From the NCBI RefSeq assembly GCF_033597815.2, contig NZ_CP166245.1, positions 1,178,001-1,242,000 on the forward strand: a stretch of 64,000 bases of DNA, written 5' to 3'. Under the pieces are notes generated by a model. That model was not told where the DNA came from, did no database searches, and worked only from the letters and a program-made list of their open reading frames with translations. The translations under genes and the position numbers were made by a program. Positions 1 to 9,206 of this stretch are shown piece after piece. The first letter of the stretch is position 1. Each line of letters opens with the position of its first letter. The DNA comes from Staphylococcus sp. KG4-3. Lineage in GTDB: Bacteria > Bacillota > Bacilli > Staphylococcales > Staphylococcaceae.

Positions 1-1
1 A

Positions 2-622
2 GTTACTGCTGGCCCTACAGTCGAAGAATTAGATCCTGTACGTTATTTATCTAACCGCGCTTCAGGTAAAATCGGTTATGCGTTAGCAGAATCACTTACA
101 AAACGCGGTGCTATAGTTACACTCGTTACAGGACCAACTCATTTAACACCACCAGCAAATGTAGAAGTAGTCCAAGTTCAAAGTGCAGAAGACATGTTCC
201 ATGCAGTAAAAACACGTTTCGAATATCAAGACATTGTGTTTAAAGCAGCAGCAGTATCAGACTATGCACCGGTAGATACACTTGAACATAAATTGAAAAA
301 ACAAGAAGGTACACTGTCAGTTTCATTTAAACGTACTCCTGATATTTTAAAGTATTTAGGTGAGCATAAAACACATCAATTTTTAGTGGGATTTGCAGCA
401 GAAACACAAAATATAGCTGAATATGCTCAAAAGAAACTAAAAAATAAAAATGCTGATGTAGTAATTGCAAACAATGTAGGCGATAGAACCATTGGTTTTA
501 GTTCAGATGATAATGACTATACAATGTACTATAAAACAGGTGATACCGCAACACTAGGAAAACATAAAAAAGTCGAATTAGCGGAGCACATATTGAATAG
601 TTTAGAAACAAGGTGGCAATAA
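2..622 (+). CDS. coaBC: CoaBC, C-terminal part (phosphopantothenate--cysteine ligase domain), 5' truncated by window
   Basis: The reading frame is open from base 2 and gives the last ~206 residues of a protein usually near 400 residues; the N-terminal decarboxylase (CoaC) half lies outside the window. Visible CoaB ligase motifs are VTAGPTVEELDPVR at the very start, SNRASGKIGYAL, KAAAVSDYAP and HKLKK (the lysine-rich active-site motif). Family knowledge: the enzyme condenses 4'-phosphopantothenate with cysteine using CTP and decarboxylates the product, in cytosolic coenzyme A synthesis. It ends one base before the priA start, so the two are very likely co-transcribed. An internal ATG at 194 is not the real start. 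Confidence 0.95.
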   Translation, partial: VTAGPTVEELDPVRYLSNRASGKIGYALAESLTKRGAIVTLVTGPTHLTPPANVEVVQVQSAEDMFHAVKTRFEYQDIVFKAAAVSDYAPVDTLEHKLKKQEGTLSVSFKRTPDILKYLGEHKTHQFLVGFAAETQNIAEYAQKKLKNKNADVVIANNVGDRTIGFSSDDNDYTMYYKTGDTATLGKHKKVELAEHILNSLETRWQ

Positions 623-623
623 T

Positions 624-3032
624 ATGATAGCTAAGGTAATTGTTGATATACCTTCCAAGAGCGTTGACTTTACATTCGACTATATAATTCCTACGAGATT
701 ACAGTCAATGGTTCAAGTAGGTATGCGAGTTATTGTTCCATTTGGGTCAAGAACCATTCAAGGTTATGTTATGCAAGTCACTGATAAACCTGATGGCAAT
801 ATAGATATCGCAAAATTAAAGGAAATTAAAGAAATACAAGATATCAAACCAGAATTAACAGAAGAACTAATCCAATTAACTGAATGGTATAATAATTACT
901 TCGTTACTAAACGAATTTCAATGTTAGAAGTAATGTTGCCAAGCGCTATAAAGGCAAAATATACAAAAGTTTTTTCAATTGTAGATGCTGATGCTGTTCC
1001 TGAATCGCTTAAAGTTAAGTTTGATAAGGGTGGCCAATATCCTTATAAAGAAGCTCAATATAATGATGATTTAGGCCAAATAGTACCATTGCTCAAAAAA
1101 GGTATAGTATCTGAAATGACACTTTTATCTCAAAATGTTAGCAAAAAGAAACAACGCGCCGTTAGCATTATTGAGGGTTTCGACTATGAGAGCGTCTTAG
1201 ATTCATTGGAAAAATCTAAAAAACAGTACGAGCTCTATGCTTATTTGTTAGATGAGCGTCATCATACGGTATTATTAAAAGATTTAGAAGATATGGGTTT
1301 TTCTAAATCGAGTATTGATACTTTAATGCGTAAAGGTTTTGTAGAAAAATATGATGCCATTGTTGAACGTAATCCCTTTGAAACACGTGTTTTTGAACAA
1401 GATCAAAAACAACAACTCACAGGTGACCAACAAGAGGCGTATAAATCTATACTTGAAAGTATTCAGGCACACCAGCAACGTACTTATTTACTTCATGGTG
1501 TTACTGGATCTGGAAAGACAGAAGTTTATTTACAAACAATTGAAGAAGTATTGAAATTAGGAAGACAAGCGATGATGCTAGTACCAGAAATTGCGCTGAC
1601 ACCTCAAATGGTCTTAAGATTTAAACGAAGATTCGGTGACGAAGTAGCAGTATTACATTCTGGTTTGTCCAAGGGTGAACGTTATGATGAATGGCAAAAA
1701 ATTAGAGACGGTAAAGCGAGCGTAAGTGTAGGTGCAAGGTCAAGCGTTTTCGCTCCCTTTAAAAACTTAGGGATGATTATAATTGATGAAGAACATGAGT
1801 CTTCCTACAAACAAGAAGATTATCCTAGGTACCAGGCTAGGGACATAGCACAATGGCGAAGTCAGTACCATAAATGTCCATTAATTCTAGGGAGTGCAAC
1901 ACCAAGTCTTGAAACTTATGCAAGAGCAGAAAAAGGTGTTTATGAATTGTTATCATTACCCAGTAGGGTCAATCAACAAGCATTGCCAGAAATTGAAATT
2001 GTCGATATGAGGGCTGAACTTAGCTCAGGTAACCGTTCGATGTTTTCTGAACAATTACGCAAATCTATACAACAAAGATTAGATAAAAACGAACAAATCG
2101 TGCTATTCTTAAATCGAAGAGGGTATGCTTCATTTATGTTATGCAGGGATTGTGGTCACGTGCCACAATGTCCAAACTGTGATATATCGCTTACTTATCA
2201 TAAATCAACAGATCAACTCAAATGTCATTATTGTGGACATCAAGAAGTGCCTCCCAATAAATGCCCGAACTGTGAAAGTGAGCATATTAGACAAGTAGGT
2301 ACAGGCACACAACGAGTTGAAGAGTTATTACAAGAAGCATTCCAGGAAGCACGTATTATACGTATGGATGTGGATACAACTTCAAGAAAAGGCGCACATG
2401 AAAAACTTTTAGATGATTTTGGAGCAGGTAAAGGAGATATCTTGCTTGGTACACAAATGATTGCTAAGGGCTTAGATTTCCCCAATATTACATTAGTAGG
2501 CGTTTTAAATGCTGATACTATGTTAAATCTTCCGGATTTTAGAGCTAGTGAAAGAACGTATCAGTTATTAACTCAAGTTTCTGGTCGAGCTGGTAGACAT
2601 GAAAAAGAAGGGGAAGTTATCATCCAAACATATAATCCAGAACATTATGCTATTAAAGACGTTCAAGCTAACGATTATATGGCTTTTTTTAATAAGGAAA
2701 TGAATTATCGTAAAATGGGTAAATATCCTCCTTATTTCTTTTTAATCAACTTTACGATTGCGCATAAAGAGATGAAAAAAGTTATGGAAGCATCGAAACA
2801 TATTCATAAAATTTTGTTACAACATTTAACGGATAAAGCATTAGTACTTGGTCCATCGCCGGCAGCTTTATCTCGTATCAATAATGAATACCGTTTTCAA
2901 ATTTTAGTAAAATATAAAAGTGAACCCGCATTACATGAGGCACTAAAATATTTAGACGATTATTATCATGATCAATACTTAAAAGAGAAATTATCCTTAA
3001 AGATAGATATAAATCCACAGATGATGATGTGA
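624..3032 (+). CDS. priA: Primosomal replication-restart helicase PriA
   Basis: 802 residues, the normal length for the family. The N-terminal 3'-DNA-binding region is followed by a superfamily-2 helicase with Walker A GVTGSGKT (292-299) and Walker B DEEH (388-391). Between the helicase lobes are eight zinc-binding cysteines in four CxxC pairs (507/510, 516/519, 534/537, 547/550). Family knowledge: PriA recognises stalled or D-loop forks and reloads the replicative helicase. The ATG at 624 has an AGGTGG ribosome site inside the coaBC end (611-616), so coupling with coaBC is likely. Downstream lies a prophage scar rather than the next core gene. Confidence 0.97.
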   Translation: MIAKVIVDIPSKSVDFTFDYIIPTRLQSMVQVGMRVIVPFGSRTIQGYVMQVTDKPDGNIDIAKLKEIKEIQDIKPELTEELIQLTEWYNNYFVTKRISMLEVMLPSAIKAKYTKVFSIVDADAVPESLKVKFDKGGQYPYKEAQYNDDLGQIVPLLKKGIVSEMTLLSQNVSKKKQRAVSIIEGFDYESVLDSLEKSKKQYELYAYLLDERHHTVLLKDLEDMGFSKSSIDTLMRKGFVEKYDAIVERNPFETRVFEQDQKQQLTGDQQEAYKSILESIQAHQQRTYLLHGVTGSGKTEVYLQTIEEVLKLGRQAMMLVPEIALTPQMVLRFKRRFGDEVAVLHSGLSKGERYDEWQKIRDGKASVSVGARSSVFAPFKNLGMIIIDEEHESSYKQEDYPRYQARDIAQWRSQYHKCPLILGSATPSLETYARAEKGVYELLSLPSRVNQQALPEIEIVDMRAELSSGNRSMFSEQLRKSIQQRLDKNEQIVLFLNRRGYASFMLCRDCGHVPQCPNCDISLTYHKSTDQLKCHYCGHQEVPPNKCPNCESEHIRQVGTGTQRVEELLQEAFQEARIIRMDVDTTSRKGAHEKLLDDFGAGKGDILLGTQMIAKGLDFPNITLVGVLNADTMLNLPDFRASERTYQLLTQVSGRAGRHEKEGEVIIQTYNPEHYAIKDVQANDYMAFFNKEMNYRKMGKYPPYFFLINFTIAHKEMKKVMEASKHIHKILLQHLTDKALVLGPSPAALSRINNEYRFQILVKYKSEPALHEALKYLDDYYHDQYLKEKLSLKIDINPQMMM

Positions 3033-3150
3033 TTTTGTATTAGAAAAGGCTTGATTTCAATATTTAAAAGGGTTTTATAGGTTGTTCAAAATTAACTAAG
3101 GTCAGAAAAAGGGCAGATAGATTAACTTGGAATATTTTCAAATTTCTAGG

Positions 3151-3927
3151 TTAACTGTTTGTCCATTTTTCTGTTAAATGCGTGTATATTTGAATAGTAG
3201 TTTTTTCGTCAGTATGACCAACTCTTTTCATGTTTAATCCAATGAATTGTTCCGTTTATATTTATTGTTTTATTTTGAAAATCGATATCTTTTGCTTGTA
3301 ATGCTTGTGGTTCTATTAAGTTAGCTATAAATGAATTCAACCTCTTGTCCATATGTTTTTTAGTTAATATAAATTCACGTATTTTTAACACTTGAATCAT
3401 TTCAAGATAGTTATATATTTTTTTCTTCTTTTTCAATATCTTCTAGAGTTTTAGCTTTCTTAAGTACTTCTACATCATTTAACATATGCTTATTAGTGTA
3501 TCTATAAAATTTCGTTGCATATGCTAAAGCTTTTTTCATATCATTAAGTTGTCGTCTAACTTGGTTTTCTGAATAAATTTTAGATAATGTATTGATTAGT
3601 TTTTGGACATGTTTTACATCTAGCTTTGAAACTAGTGTAGATTCATCTATATTTCTCTTTAAAACCAGGCCTATTTTTATGATATGTAAACCATTGGTCT
3701 AATAAATTATGAATCGTTAATTCCTCTAATTTATTATTGTGATTATCAGTAATCTTATTTTTTATCCTATCATCTAATTGGAATAAAGATTCTTTCTGAG
3801 AAATTTTAGTATCTTTGTTCATTACAACACATACTCTGCGTCATTTATCCGTGTATAAGTCTTTATACTTCTTATATAAGCGGTATTTAGTTTTGCCTGC
3901 TTTATCTTTAAATTGTTCTGACCACAT
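3151..3927 (-). pseudogene. Decayed phage/SaPI-type tyrosine integrase (int remnant)
   Basis: On the minus strand a good start (ATG at 3927, GGAGG at 3936-3940) opens a typical phage integrase N terminus beginning MWSEQFKDKAGKTKYR. The frame then stops at a nonsense codon, resumes, frameshifts near 3660-3670 and runs on through an arm-binding/core-binding segment (around TLSKIYSENQVRRQL). A piece at 3209-3436 holds ALQAKDIDFQNKTINING. The C terminus is readable only in another frame as MKRVGHTDEKTTIQIYTHL to a stop at 3151-3153, with the nucleophilic Tyr in QIYTHL. The segment that should carry the first catalytic Arg and the HxxR motif is absent, so there is an internal deletion as well as several frameshifts. 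The protein cannot be functional. It marks a former prophage or pathogenicity island inserted next to priA. Confidence 0.85.
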
Positions 3928-3985
3928 AATGTATTCCTCCTTACATTTAGAACGTAAGTTCAATATAAAGATTAGAAAATAAATA

Positions 3986-4003
3986 GGGCAGTAGGAACTG
4001 CCC
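3986..4003 (-). terminator. Hairpin between lipoprotein gene and int remnant
   Basis: A GGGCAGT/ACTGCCC stem with a short loop is followed on the minus strand by TATTTATTTT. It sits between the minus-strand lipoprotein gene and the integrase start and would end lipoprotein transcription. This arrangement (moron gene, terminator, int) is common in staphylococcal prophages. Confidence 0.55.
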
Positions 4004-4106
4004 AAATAACATTATTCTATTTGTCTAGCTTAAGTAGATTCTTGCATGATGCATAGTGATTGTTTACTTAATTCACGCATCTTTCTAATTCTGCAGTATA
4101 TTGTTG

Positions 4107-4685
4107 TTATTGTGTGTTTGCAGTTTTAGTAGTTATGCCTGATTTTACATCATAATCTACAGTATTAAGTTCATTAATCTTTATTTTTTTAGTACCTAAT
4201 TCTTTCTTATCGCTATCTTTTGTAGCTTTCAAAGTTACATCACCATTATCTTGTAATTTATAAGCGACTATTCCTTTGGCACTTTTTTCTTTTTTGATTT
4301 TATCTTCTGAATGTTTATCCCAATTTTCAAATATACCTGTATTTGGCGTAGGTCCTAGTTTTAATTGCTTGATTGTATCTTGTTTTTTTTGTTCTACTTT
4401 CATATTAGATAACCATACATTTTGAGCAGTAATTTCATTTGTATTTGTGTTATTTTCAACTTCATATTTAAAAGCTAAAAACTTGTCGCCAGTATTAAGT
4501 TCATTAATTAAAAATGTGTCTTTGATTTTTAAAGCTACACCATCGATAGTTAAAGTGTCATTTTTAAATTGTGATTTATCTGCGTCTACAGATTCTTTTT
4601 TATTCTCTTTACTATTGTTGTTACTATTTCCACATGCTCCTAACACTAATGTACTTGCCAATAATAAACCTAAAACCTTTTTCAT
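4107..4685 (-). CDS. Prophage-type lipoprotein, DUF5067-like
   Basis: 192 residues with a lipoprotein signal peptide: MKK, a hydrophobic core, and lipobox LVLGAC with Cys18 as the predicted lipidation site. A charged low-complexity linker (about 20-40) is followed by a beta-rich domain typical of the DUF4352/DUF5067 group (around GVALKIKDTFLINELNTGDK). AGGAG lies 8 bases before the ATG. Such lipoproteins are commonly encoded between int and the repressor of staphylococcal phages, which fits its place beside the decayed integrase. The reading frame is intact while the integrase is not. The function is unknown; it is anchored on the outer face of the membrane if exported as predicted. Confidence 0.8.
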   Translation of the reverse strand: MKKVLGLLLASTLVLGACGNSNNNSKENKKESVDADKSQFKNDTLTIDGVALKIKDTFLINELNTGDKFLAFKYEVENNTNTNEITAQNVWLSNMKVEQKKQDTIKQLKLGPTPNTGIFENWDKHSEDKIKKEKSAKGIVAYKLQDNGDVTLKATKDSDKKELGTKKIKINELNTVDYDVKSGITTKTANTQ

Positions 4686-5284
4686 TTTACATACTCCTGT
4701 ATTTTAATTTTTTATATTTAAACACACGTAATGGCTCAAACTGAATTAAGTAATCCTCATACAATGTGGATAAACCATATCTCATATTATAATTGGTAAT
4801 ACATTGTTGTGCAAAATATTATCAATCCTCAAAAAAATAGCCATCTCTTAATAAGTTATGGCAGTTATATTTATAAGCTTATAATAATATCATGTGGTAA
4901 GCCCATTTCGAAATATTTCTTAGCACCATTTGGGTATTTAATTGAAGAGTATCAAACCGCATTTCATTAGTAGATAATTTAGAATATGTAAGTAAGAAAA
5001 TATCATCTTTATCTATATTCTTCTCTATGTACTTGTTTTTTGTATAATTCGCTTCATAACATTAAAATATTTATAAAACATGTAAGAAATATATAATTTA
5101 ATAATATTTATAAAAAATAATCAATTTTAACTTTGCATTTAATGATAAATGAAGTTATATTAAAGAGTAAGGAGTCCTACTTAAATTGCTGACAAGTTGA
5201 AATAAGCTTGTAGTAAAAAGAAGTAAAGTTTACTGTTCGGTGTTGAAGTTGATTTTTAAAATGGATGTTTAAGGAGTTGTGCAT
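4686..5284. other. AT-rich gap between lipoprotein and HTH gene
   Basis: About 600 bases without an intact gene. It contains the possible minus-strand remnant at 4879-5061 and otherwise very AT-rich sequence, including the divergent upstream regions of the lipoprotein gene and of the HTH gene at 5285. I see no convincing terminator or RNA structure. Confidence 0.6.
4879..5061 (-). pseudogene. Possible 5'-truncated coding remnant
   Basis: A minus-strand frame stays open for about 60 codons without a credible start. It reads plausible protein such as STNEMRFDTLQLNTQMVL then RNISKWAYHM. It lies upstream of the phage-type lipoprotein, where repressor-region genes would sit in a prophage. I do not recognise the family. 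It could equally be chance in AT-rich DNA. Confidence 0.25.
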
Positions 5285-5479
5285 ATGAGTTTGATTAGCA
5301 ATAGAGAAGCGGTTGGCTTAAGCGTAGTGGAATTATCAAATCGTATTACATCATTATATAATATTTCACTTAGCCCTGAAATGATTGAATTGATAGAGGA
5401 GAAAAAAGCGAAATTAAATTATCAAGATGCGCAAATATTAGCAGAATTTTTTAATACAACTTCAGAAGATGTATTTTAG
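5285..5479 (+). CDS. Small XRE/Cro-like helix-turn-helix protein
   Basis: 64 residues from the ATG at 5285, which has AAGGAG 8 bases upstream; a GTG at 5279 is only 2 bases from that site and is less likely. The pattern GLSVVELSNRI...MIELIEEKK...DAQILAEFFNTTSEDVF matches the layout of a Cro/C1-type HTH (helices 1-5, with a conserved ending like EFFNVSxDxL). It is nearly the minimum size of such a domain with no partner domain. A DNA-binding role is inferred; the target is unknown. It could be a leftover phage regulator or a core staphylococcal gene. Confidence 0.7.
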   Translation: MSLISNREAVGLSVVELSNRITSLYNISLSPEMIELIEEKKAKLNYQDAQILAEFFNTTSEDVF

Positions 5480-5561
5480 ATAAACAATATTAGATAGTTC
5501 TAAATAGAATATTGTATATATAACTATTTGAATGTATTTAGAATCAAGGGGGTAAATGCTT

Positions 5562-6251
5562 ATGAAATATAACGAATTCAACCAACCTATTGGAGAGCAA
5601 GTAGATGGTTTTCAAGTACCTATTGTGCCGAACGCCTTATCGATAGAAGGTCGATATTGTCGATTAGAAAAGTTGAAACCAAAACATAGTGAAGGCTTAT
5701 ATACCCATTTTGGAACGGTTGAGGATTTACCTAATTGGACTTATTTGCCTGATGAGCAACCTCAAGATATAGAAGCGTTTAAAGTATACTTAAATAAAAA
5801 AGTTGAATCTAAAGATCCATATTTTTTTGCGATTGTTGATAGACAAACAGGGCAAGCAGTGGGTATTGTTGCTTTGCTTAGGATTGATCAGTCAAATGGT
5901 TCCATTGAAGTTGGGCATATTCATTATGCCAATATTTTAAAAAGAACACGTATTGCGACTGAAGTTCAATTTTTACTAGCTAATTATATCTTCGAAACAT
6001 TAGGCTATAGAAGATATGAATGGAAATGTGATGTACATAATGAATCTTCTATCAAAGCTGCAAAACGTTTAGGTTTTAAATATGAAGGCATCTTTCGAAA
6101 TCATAAAGTCTATAAAGGACGCAATCGAGACACTTGTTGGTTGTCTATCATTGATAACGAATGGCCGAAGCTTAAACAAGAATATGAAAAATGGTTAGAT
6201 GAAAAGAATTTTGATGAATTTGGTAATCAAAATTATCGTTTATCTATCTAA
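5562..6251 (+). CDS. GNAT-family N-acetyltransferase (RimJ/RimL-like)
   Basis: 229 residues from ATG 5562 (AAGGGGG at 5546-5552, spacing 9); the ATG at 5556 is too close to the ribosome site. The central part has the GNAT fold signature: SIEVGHIHYANILKRTRIAT (acetyl-CoA region), then NESSIKAAKRLGFKYEGIFR, the usual RimJ/RimL ending. A substrate cannot be told from sequence; relatives acetylate protein N termini, antibiotics or small amines. It is monocistronic, with a strong terminator right after it. Confidence 0.85.
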   Translation: MKYNEFNQPIGEQVDGFQVPIVPNALSIEGRYCRLEKLKPKHSEGLYTHFGTVEDLPNWTYLPDEQPQDIEAFKVYLNKKVESKDPYFFAIVDRQTGQAVGIVALLRIDQSNGSIEVGHIHYANILKRTRIATEVQFLLANYIFETLGYRRYEWKCDVHNESSIKAAKRLGFKYEGIFRNHKVYKGRNRDTCWLSIIDNEWPKLKQEYEKWLDEKNFDEFGNQNYRLSI

Positions 6252-6272
6252 TATGAAAATGAATCAATTTTT

Positions 6273-6316
6273 AAGGAATGATTTTATTAAATTGTGATAA
6301 AATCATTCCTTTTTTA
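6273..6316 (+). terminator. Rho-independent terminator after GNAT gene
   Basis: AAGGAATGATTTTA pairs with TAAAATCATTCCTT across a short loop, followed by a T run. Confidence 0.9.
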
Positions 6317-6479
6317 TATTGAAAATAATAGTAACAAAATAACTTAATGCTCGCATTGAAAAGGGATACAACAATACAAATATATACGATATATTAAAAC
6401 CCTAAATTTGAATGTATGATGCAATTTCAATTAAAATAAGTTATAATGATGTGATGAATTTTTATGAGGAGATATAACT

Positions 6480-6968
6480 ATGACAATTAAACAGCTTGTA
6501 ACAAGCAAACACCCTATACTTAAAAAGACGATATCAAGCGTGACTCAATTTGATAAACGATTAGAGCAATTGTTGTTAGATTTAGAAGATACGATGTATG
6601 ATGTTGAAGCATCTGCAATTTGTGCACCTCAAATAGGTATTGAACAAAAAGTAGCTATTATAGATATGGAAATAGATGGTTTGTTACAACTGATTAATCC
6701 TCAATTAGTAAGTGAATCTGAAGAAAAAGTAACAGATTTAGAAGGTTCTATTAGTATGCCCAATGTATTCGCTGAAGTAACTAGAAGTAAAATGATTGTG
6801 GTTAAAAGTAACGATAAGCATGGTAATGAAGTAGAAATGACAGCACACGATGATATTGCTAGAATGATTTTACATATGATTGATCATTTTGATGGCATAT
6901 TATTTACAGAGCGTGCAGTGCGTATTTTAGACGAAGCTGAGATGGAGGCGTATTTTGACAATGAGTAA
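6480..6968 (+). CDS. Peptide deformylase-like protein, catalytic residues missing
   Basis: 162 residues with the deformylase fold motifs in order, but altered at the active site. Motif 1 is [10 protein letters not shown]. Motif 2 is LEGSISMP, where active enzymes have EGCLS (the metal-binding Cys is Ser here). Motif 3 is LHMIDHFDG, where active enzymes have HExxH (the catalytic Glu is Met). Family knowledge: these residues are needed for Fe/Zn binding and catalysis, so this should not deformylate N-formyl peptides. From memory, the equivalent S. aureus gene at this locus is also degenerate. It overlaps fmt by 8 bases, so it is kept in the translation-initiation operon. Role unknown, perhaps peptide or ribosome binding. 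Confidence 0.85.
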   Translation: MTIKQLVTSKHPILKKTISSVTQFDKRLEQLLLDLEDTMYDVEASAICAPQIGIEQKVAIIDMEIDGLLQLINPQLVSESEEKVTDLEGSISMPNVFAEVTRSKMIVVKSNDKHGNEVEMTAHDDIARMILHMIDHFDGILFTERAVRILDEAEMEAYFDNE

Positions 6969-7893
6969 AATTATCTTTATGGGAACACCTGATTTTTCAA
7001 CAAAAGTATTAGAAATATTAATTGCTGAACATAATGTGATTGCTGTAGTAACACAACCAGACAGACCAGTAGGTAGAAAGAGAACATTAACACCACCGCC
7101 AGTTAAAGAAGTGGCAGTAAAACATGGATTACCAGTATATCAACCGGAAAAATTAGCTCAATCTGAAGATTTAGAGAAACTTATTGCTTTAGATGCAGAT
7201 TTAATTGTCACAGCAGCTTTCGGACAAATTTTACCAGAATCATTATTAAATGCTCCTAAGTTAGGTGCAATCAATGTACATGCGTCATTATTACCAAAAT
7301 ACAGAGGTGGAGCACCGATACATCAAGCTATTATAGATGGTCAAAAAGAAACAGGCATTTCTATTATGTATATGGTTAAAAAATTAGATGCAGGAGATAT
7401 TATCTCTCAACGTGCAATTGCAATAGAAGACCAAGATGATGTTGGGTCAATGCATGATAAATTAAGTTTCTTAGGTGCAGATTTATTAAAAGAGACACTA
7501 CCTTCAATTATAAATGGTACGAATCAGCGTATAGAGCAAAAAGAAGACGAGGCAACATTCGCATCAAACATTAGCCGTGATCAAGAAAAAATAGATTGGT
7601 CTAAGTCAGCAGAAGCAATATACAACCATATAAGAGGTCTTTCACCATGGCCAGTCGCATATACAAAAATGGATGATGGTAACTTAAAAGTATATGCTAG
7701 TCGTATTGAACAAGGAAAGACAGGTGAACCTGGAACAATTATAGAAACAACAAAAAAAGCAATTATTGTTGCTACAGGTTCTGGCGATGCTATCGCATTA
7801 ACAGATATACAAGTTGCAGGTAAAAAACGTATGTTAACTGCAAACTATTTAAGCGGAGTACAAACTGCGCTTGTTGGGAAGGTACTATCATGA
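6961..7893 (+). CDS. fmt: Methionyl-tRNA formyltransferase
   Basis: 310 residues from ATG 6961. It formylates initiator Met-tRNA with 10-formyl-THF. Visible: N105 and H107 in [17 protein letters not shown]143 in KLDAGDI, and an OB-like C-terminal tRNA-binding domain. GGAGG lies at 6944-6948, 12 bases from the ATG but 6 bases from a TTG at 6955, so a TTG start adding two residues is possible. It overlaps the def-like gene and its stop overlaps the rsmB start (ATGA), indicating translational coupling. Confidence 0.96.
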   Translation: MSKIIFMGTPDFSTKVLEILIAEHNVIAVVTQPDRPVGRKRTLTPPPVKEVAVKHGLPVYQPEKLAQSEDLEKLIALDADLIVTAAFGQILPESLLNAPKLGAINVHASLLPKYRGGAPIHQAIIDGQKETGISIMYMVKKLDAGDIISQRAIAIEDQDDVGSMHDKLSFLGADLLKETLPSIINGTNQRIEQKEDEATFASNISRDQEKIDWSKSAEAIYNHIRGLSPWPVAYTKMDDGNLKVYASRIEQGKTGEPGTIIETTKKAIIVATGSGDAIALTDIQVAGKKRMLTANYLSGVQTALVGKVLS

Positions 7894-9203
7894 CAATAGA
7901 TACAAATGTAAGGTTATTAGCCTTTGAAACAATCCAAGATATTATAAATGATAAAGCTTACAGTAATATTATTATTAACGAAGTATTATCAAATAATGAA
8001 TTAAACAGAGCAGACAAAAGTTTGTTTACAGAACTTGTATATGGCACGTTAAAAAGAAAATATACATTAGATTATTTGTTAAAACCATTTGTACAGACAA
8101 AACTTAAAGGCTGGGTAAGACAATTACTTTGGATGAGTATTTACCAATATGCGTACTTAGATAAAATACCTGAACATGCTATCATCCACGAAGCGGTGGA
8201 AATCGCTAAATACAAAGGCGGACCACATAATGGAAACGTAGTTAATGGTATTTTAAGAAATATGATGCGCAGTGAGTTACCAGACTTCACGGAAATTACA
8301 GATAATAAAAAGAGAATTGCTATTGAATATAGCTTACCTAAATGGTTAGTGGATCATTGGGTTACACATTTTGGCTTAGAAAAGACAGAAGAGATTGCGC
8401 AATCTTTCTTAGATAAAGTGTCAACAACTGTGCGTGTAAATCTAACAAGAATTACTGTTGATGAAGCAATTAGAAGATTAACAGATGATGATTATATAGT
8501 AGAACTAGATAAAGAAATTGATACTTGCCTACATATTAGTGGAAAGCCAATTATTGAATCAAGATTATTTAAAGATGGACTCGTGTCAATTCAGGATAAA
8601 AGTTCGATGTTTGTTGGTGAGGTTATGTCATTAACAGAGGGCGATAAAGTACTTGACGCATGTAGTGCGCCAGGTGGTAAAGCCTGTCATATCGCTGAAA
8701 TATTAAATGGTACAGGTCATGTTGATGCGACAGATATCCACGAACATAAAATTGATTTAATTGATTTCAATATCAAAAAATTACGATTATCTAACATTTC
8801 TGCTTTTGAACACGATGCAACTGAAAAATATGATAAAGTGTATGATAAGATTTTAGTCGATGCACCATGTAGCGGATTAGGTGTGTTAAGACATAAACCT
8901 GAAATTAAATACGAGCAATCACAACATTCAATTCAATCATTAGTTGAAATCCAATTAGAAATTTTGAATAATGTGAAAGATAGTGTGAAACCAGGTGGCA
9001 CGATTATTTATTCAACATGTACGATTGAACAAATGGAGAATGAAAACGTAATATATACGTTCTTAAAAGCAAATAGTGATTTTGAATTCGATGCTTTTGA
9101 ACACCCAATAACTGGAGAAAAAGTGAAGACAATGCAAGTTTTACCTCAAGATTTCAACTCTGATGGCTTTTTCATTACTAGGATAAAAAGAAAGGAAACG
9201 TAA
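7890..9203 (+). CDS. rsmB: 16S rRNA m5C967 methyltransferase RsmB
   Basis: 437 residues. An N-terminal NusB-like RNA-binding domain (about 1-130) precedes a Rossmann methyltransferase with the SAM motif around [11 protein letters not shown] (254-264). The two cysteines of m5C chemistry are C327 in DAPCSG and C377 in YSTCT. Family knowledge: methylates C967 of 16S rRNA. The 4-base ATGA overlap with fmt and the short gap to rlmN fit one operon. Confidence 0.95.
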   Translation: MTIDTNVRLLAFETIQDIINDKAYSNIIINEVLSNNELNRADKSLFTELVYGTLKRKYTLDYLLKPFVQTKLKGWVRQLLWMSIYQYAYLDKIPEHAIIHEAVEIAKYKGGPHNGNVVNGILRNMMRSELPDFTEITDNKKRIAIEYSLPKWLVDHWVTHFGLEKTEEIAQSFLDKVSTTVRVNLTRITVDEAIRRLTDDDYIVELDKEIDTCLHISGKPIIESRLFKDGLVSIQDKSSMFVGEVMSLTEGDKVLDACSAPGGKACHIAEILNGTGHVDATDIHEHKIDLIDFNIKKLRLSNISAFEHDATEKYDKVYDKILVDAPCSGLGVLRHKPEIKYEQSQHSIQSLVEIQLEILNNVKDSVKPGGTIIYSTCTIEQMENENVIYTFLKANSDFEFDAFEHPITGEKVKTMQVLPQDFNSDGFFITRIKRKET

Positions 9204-9206
9204 TAA

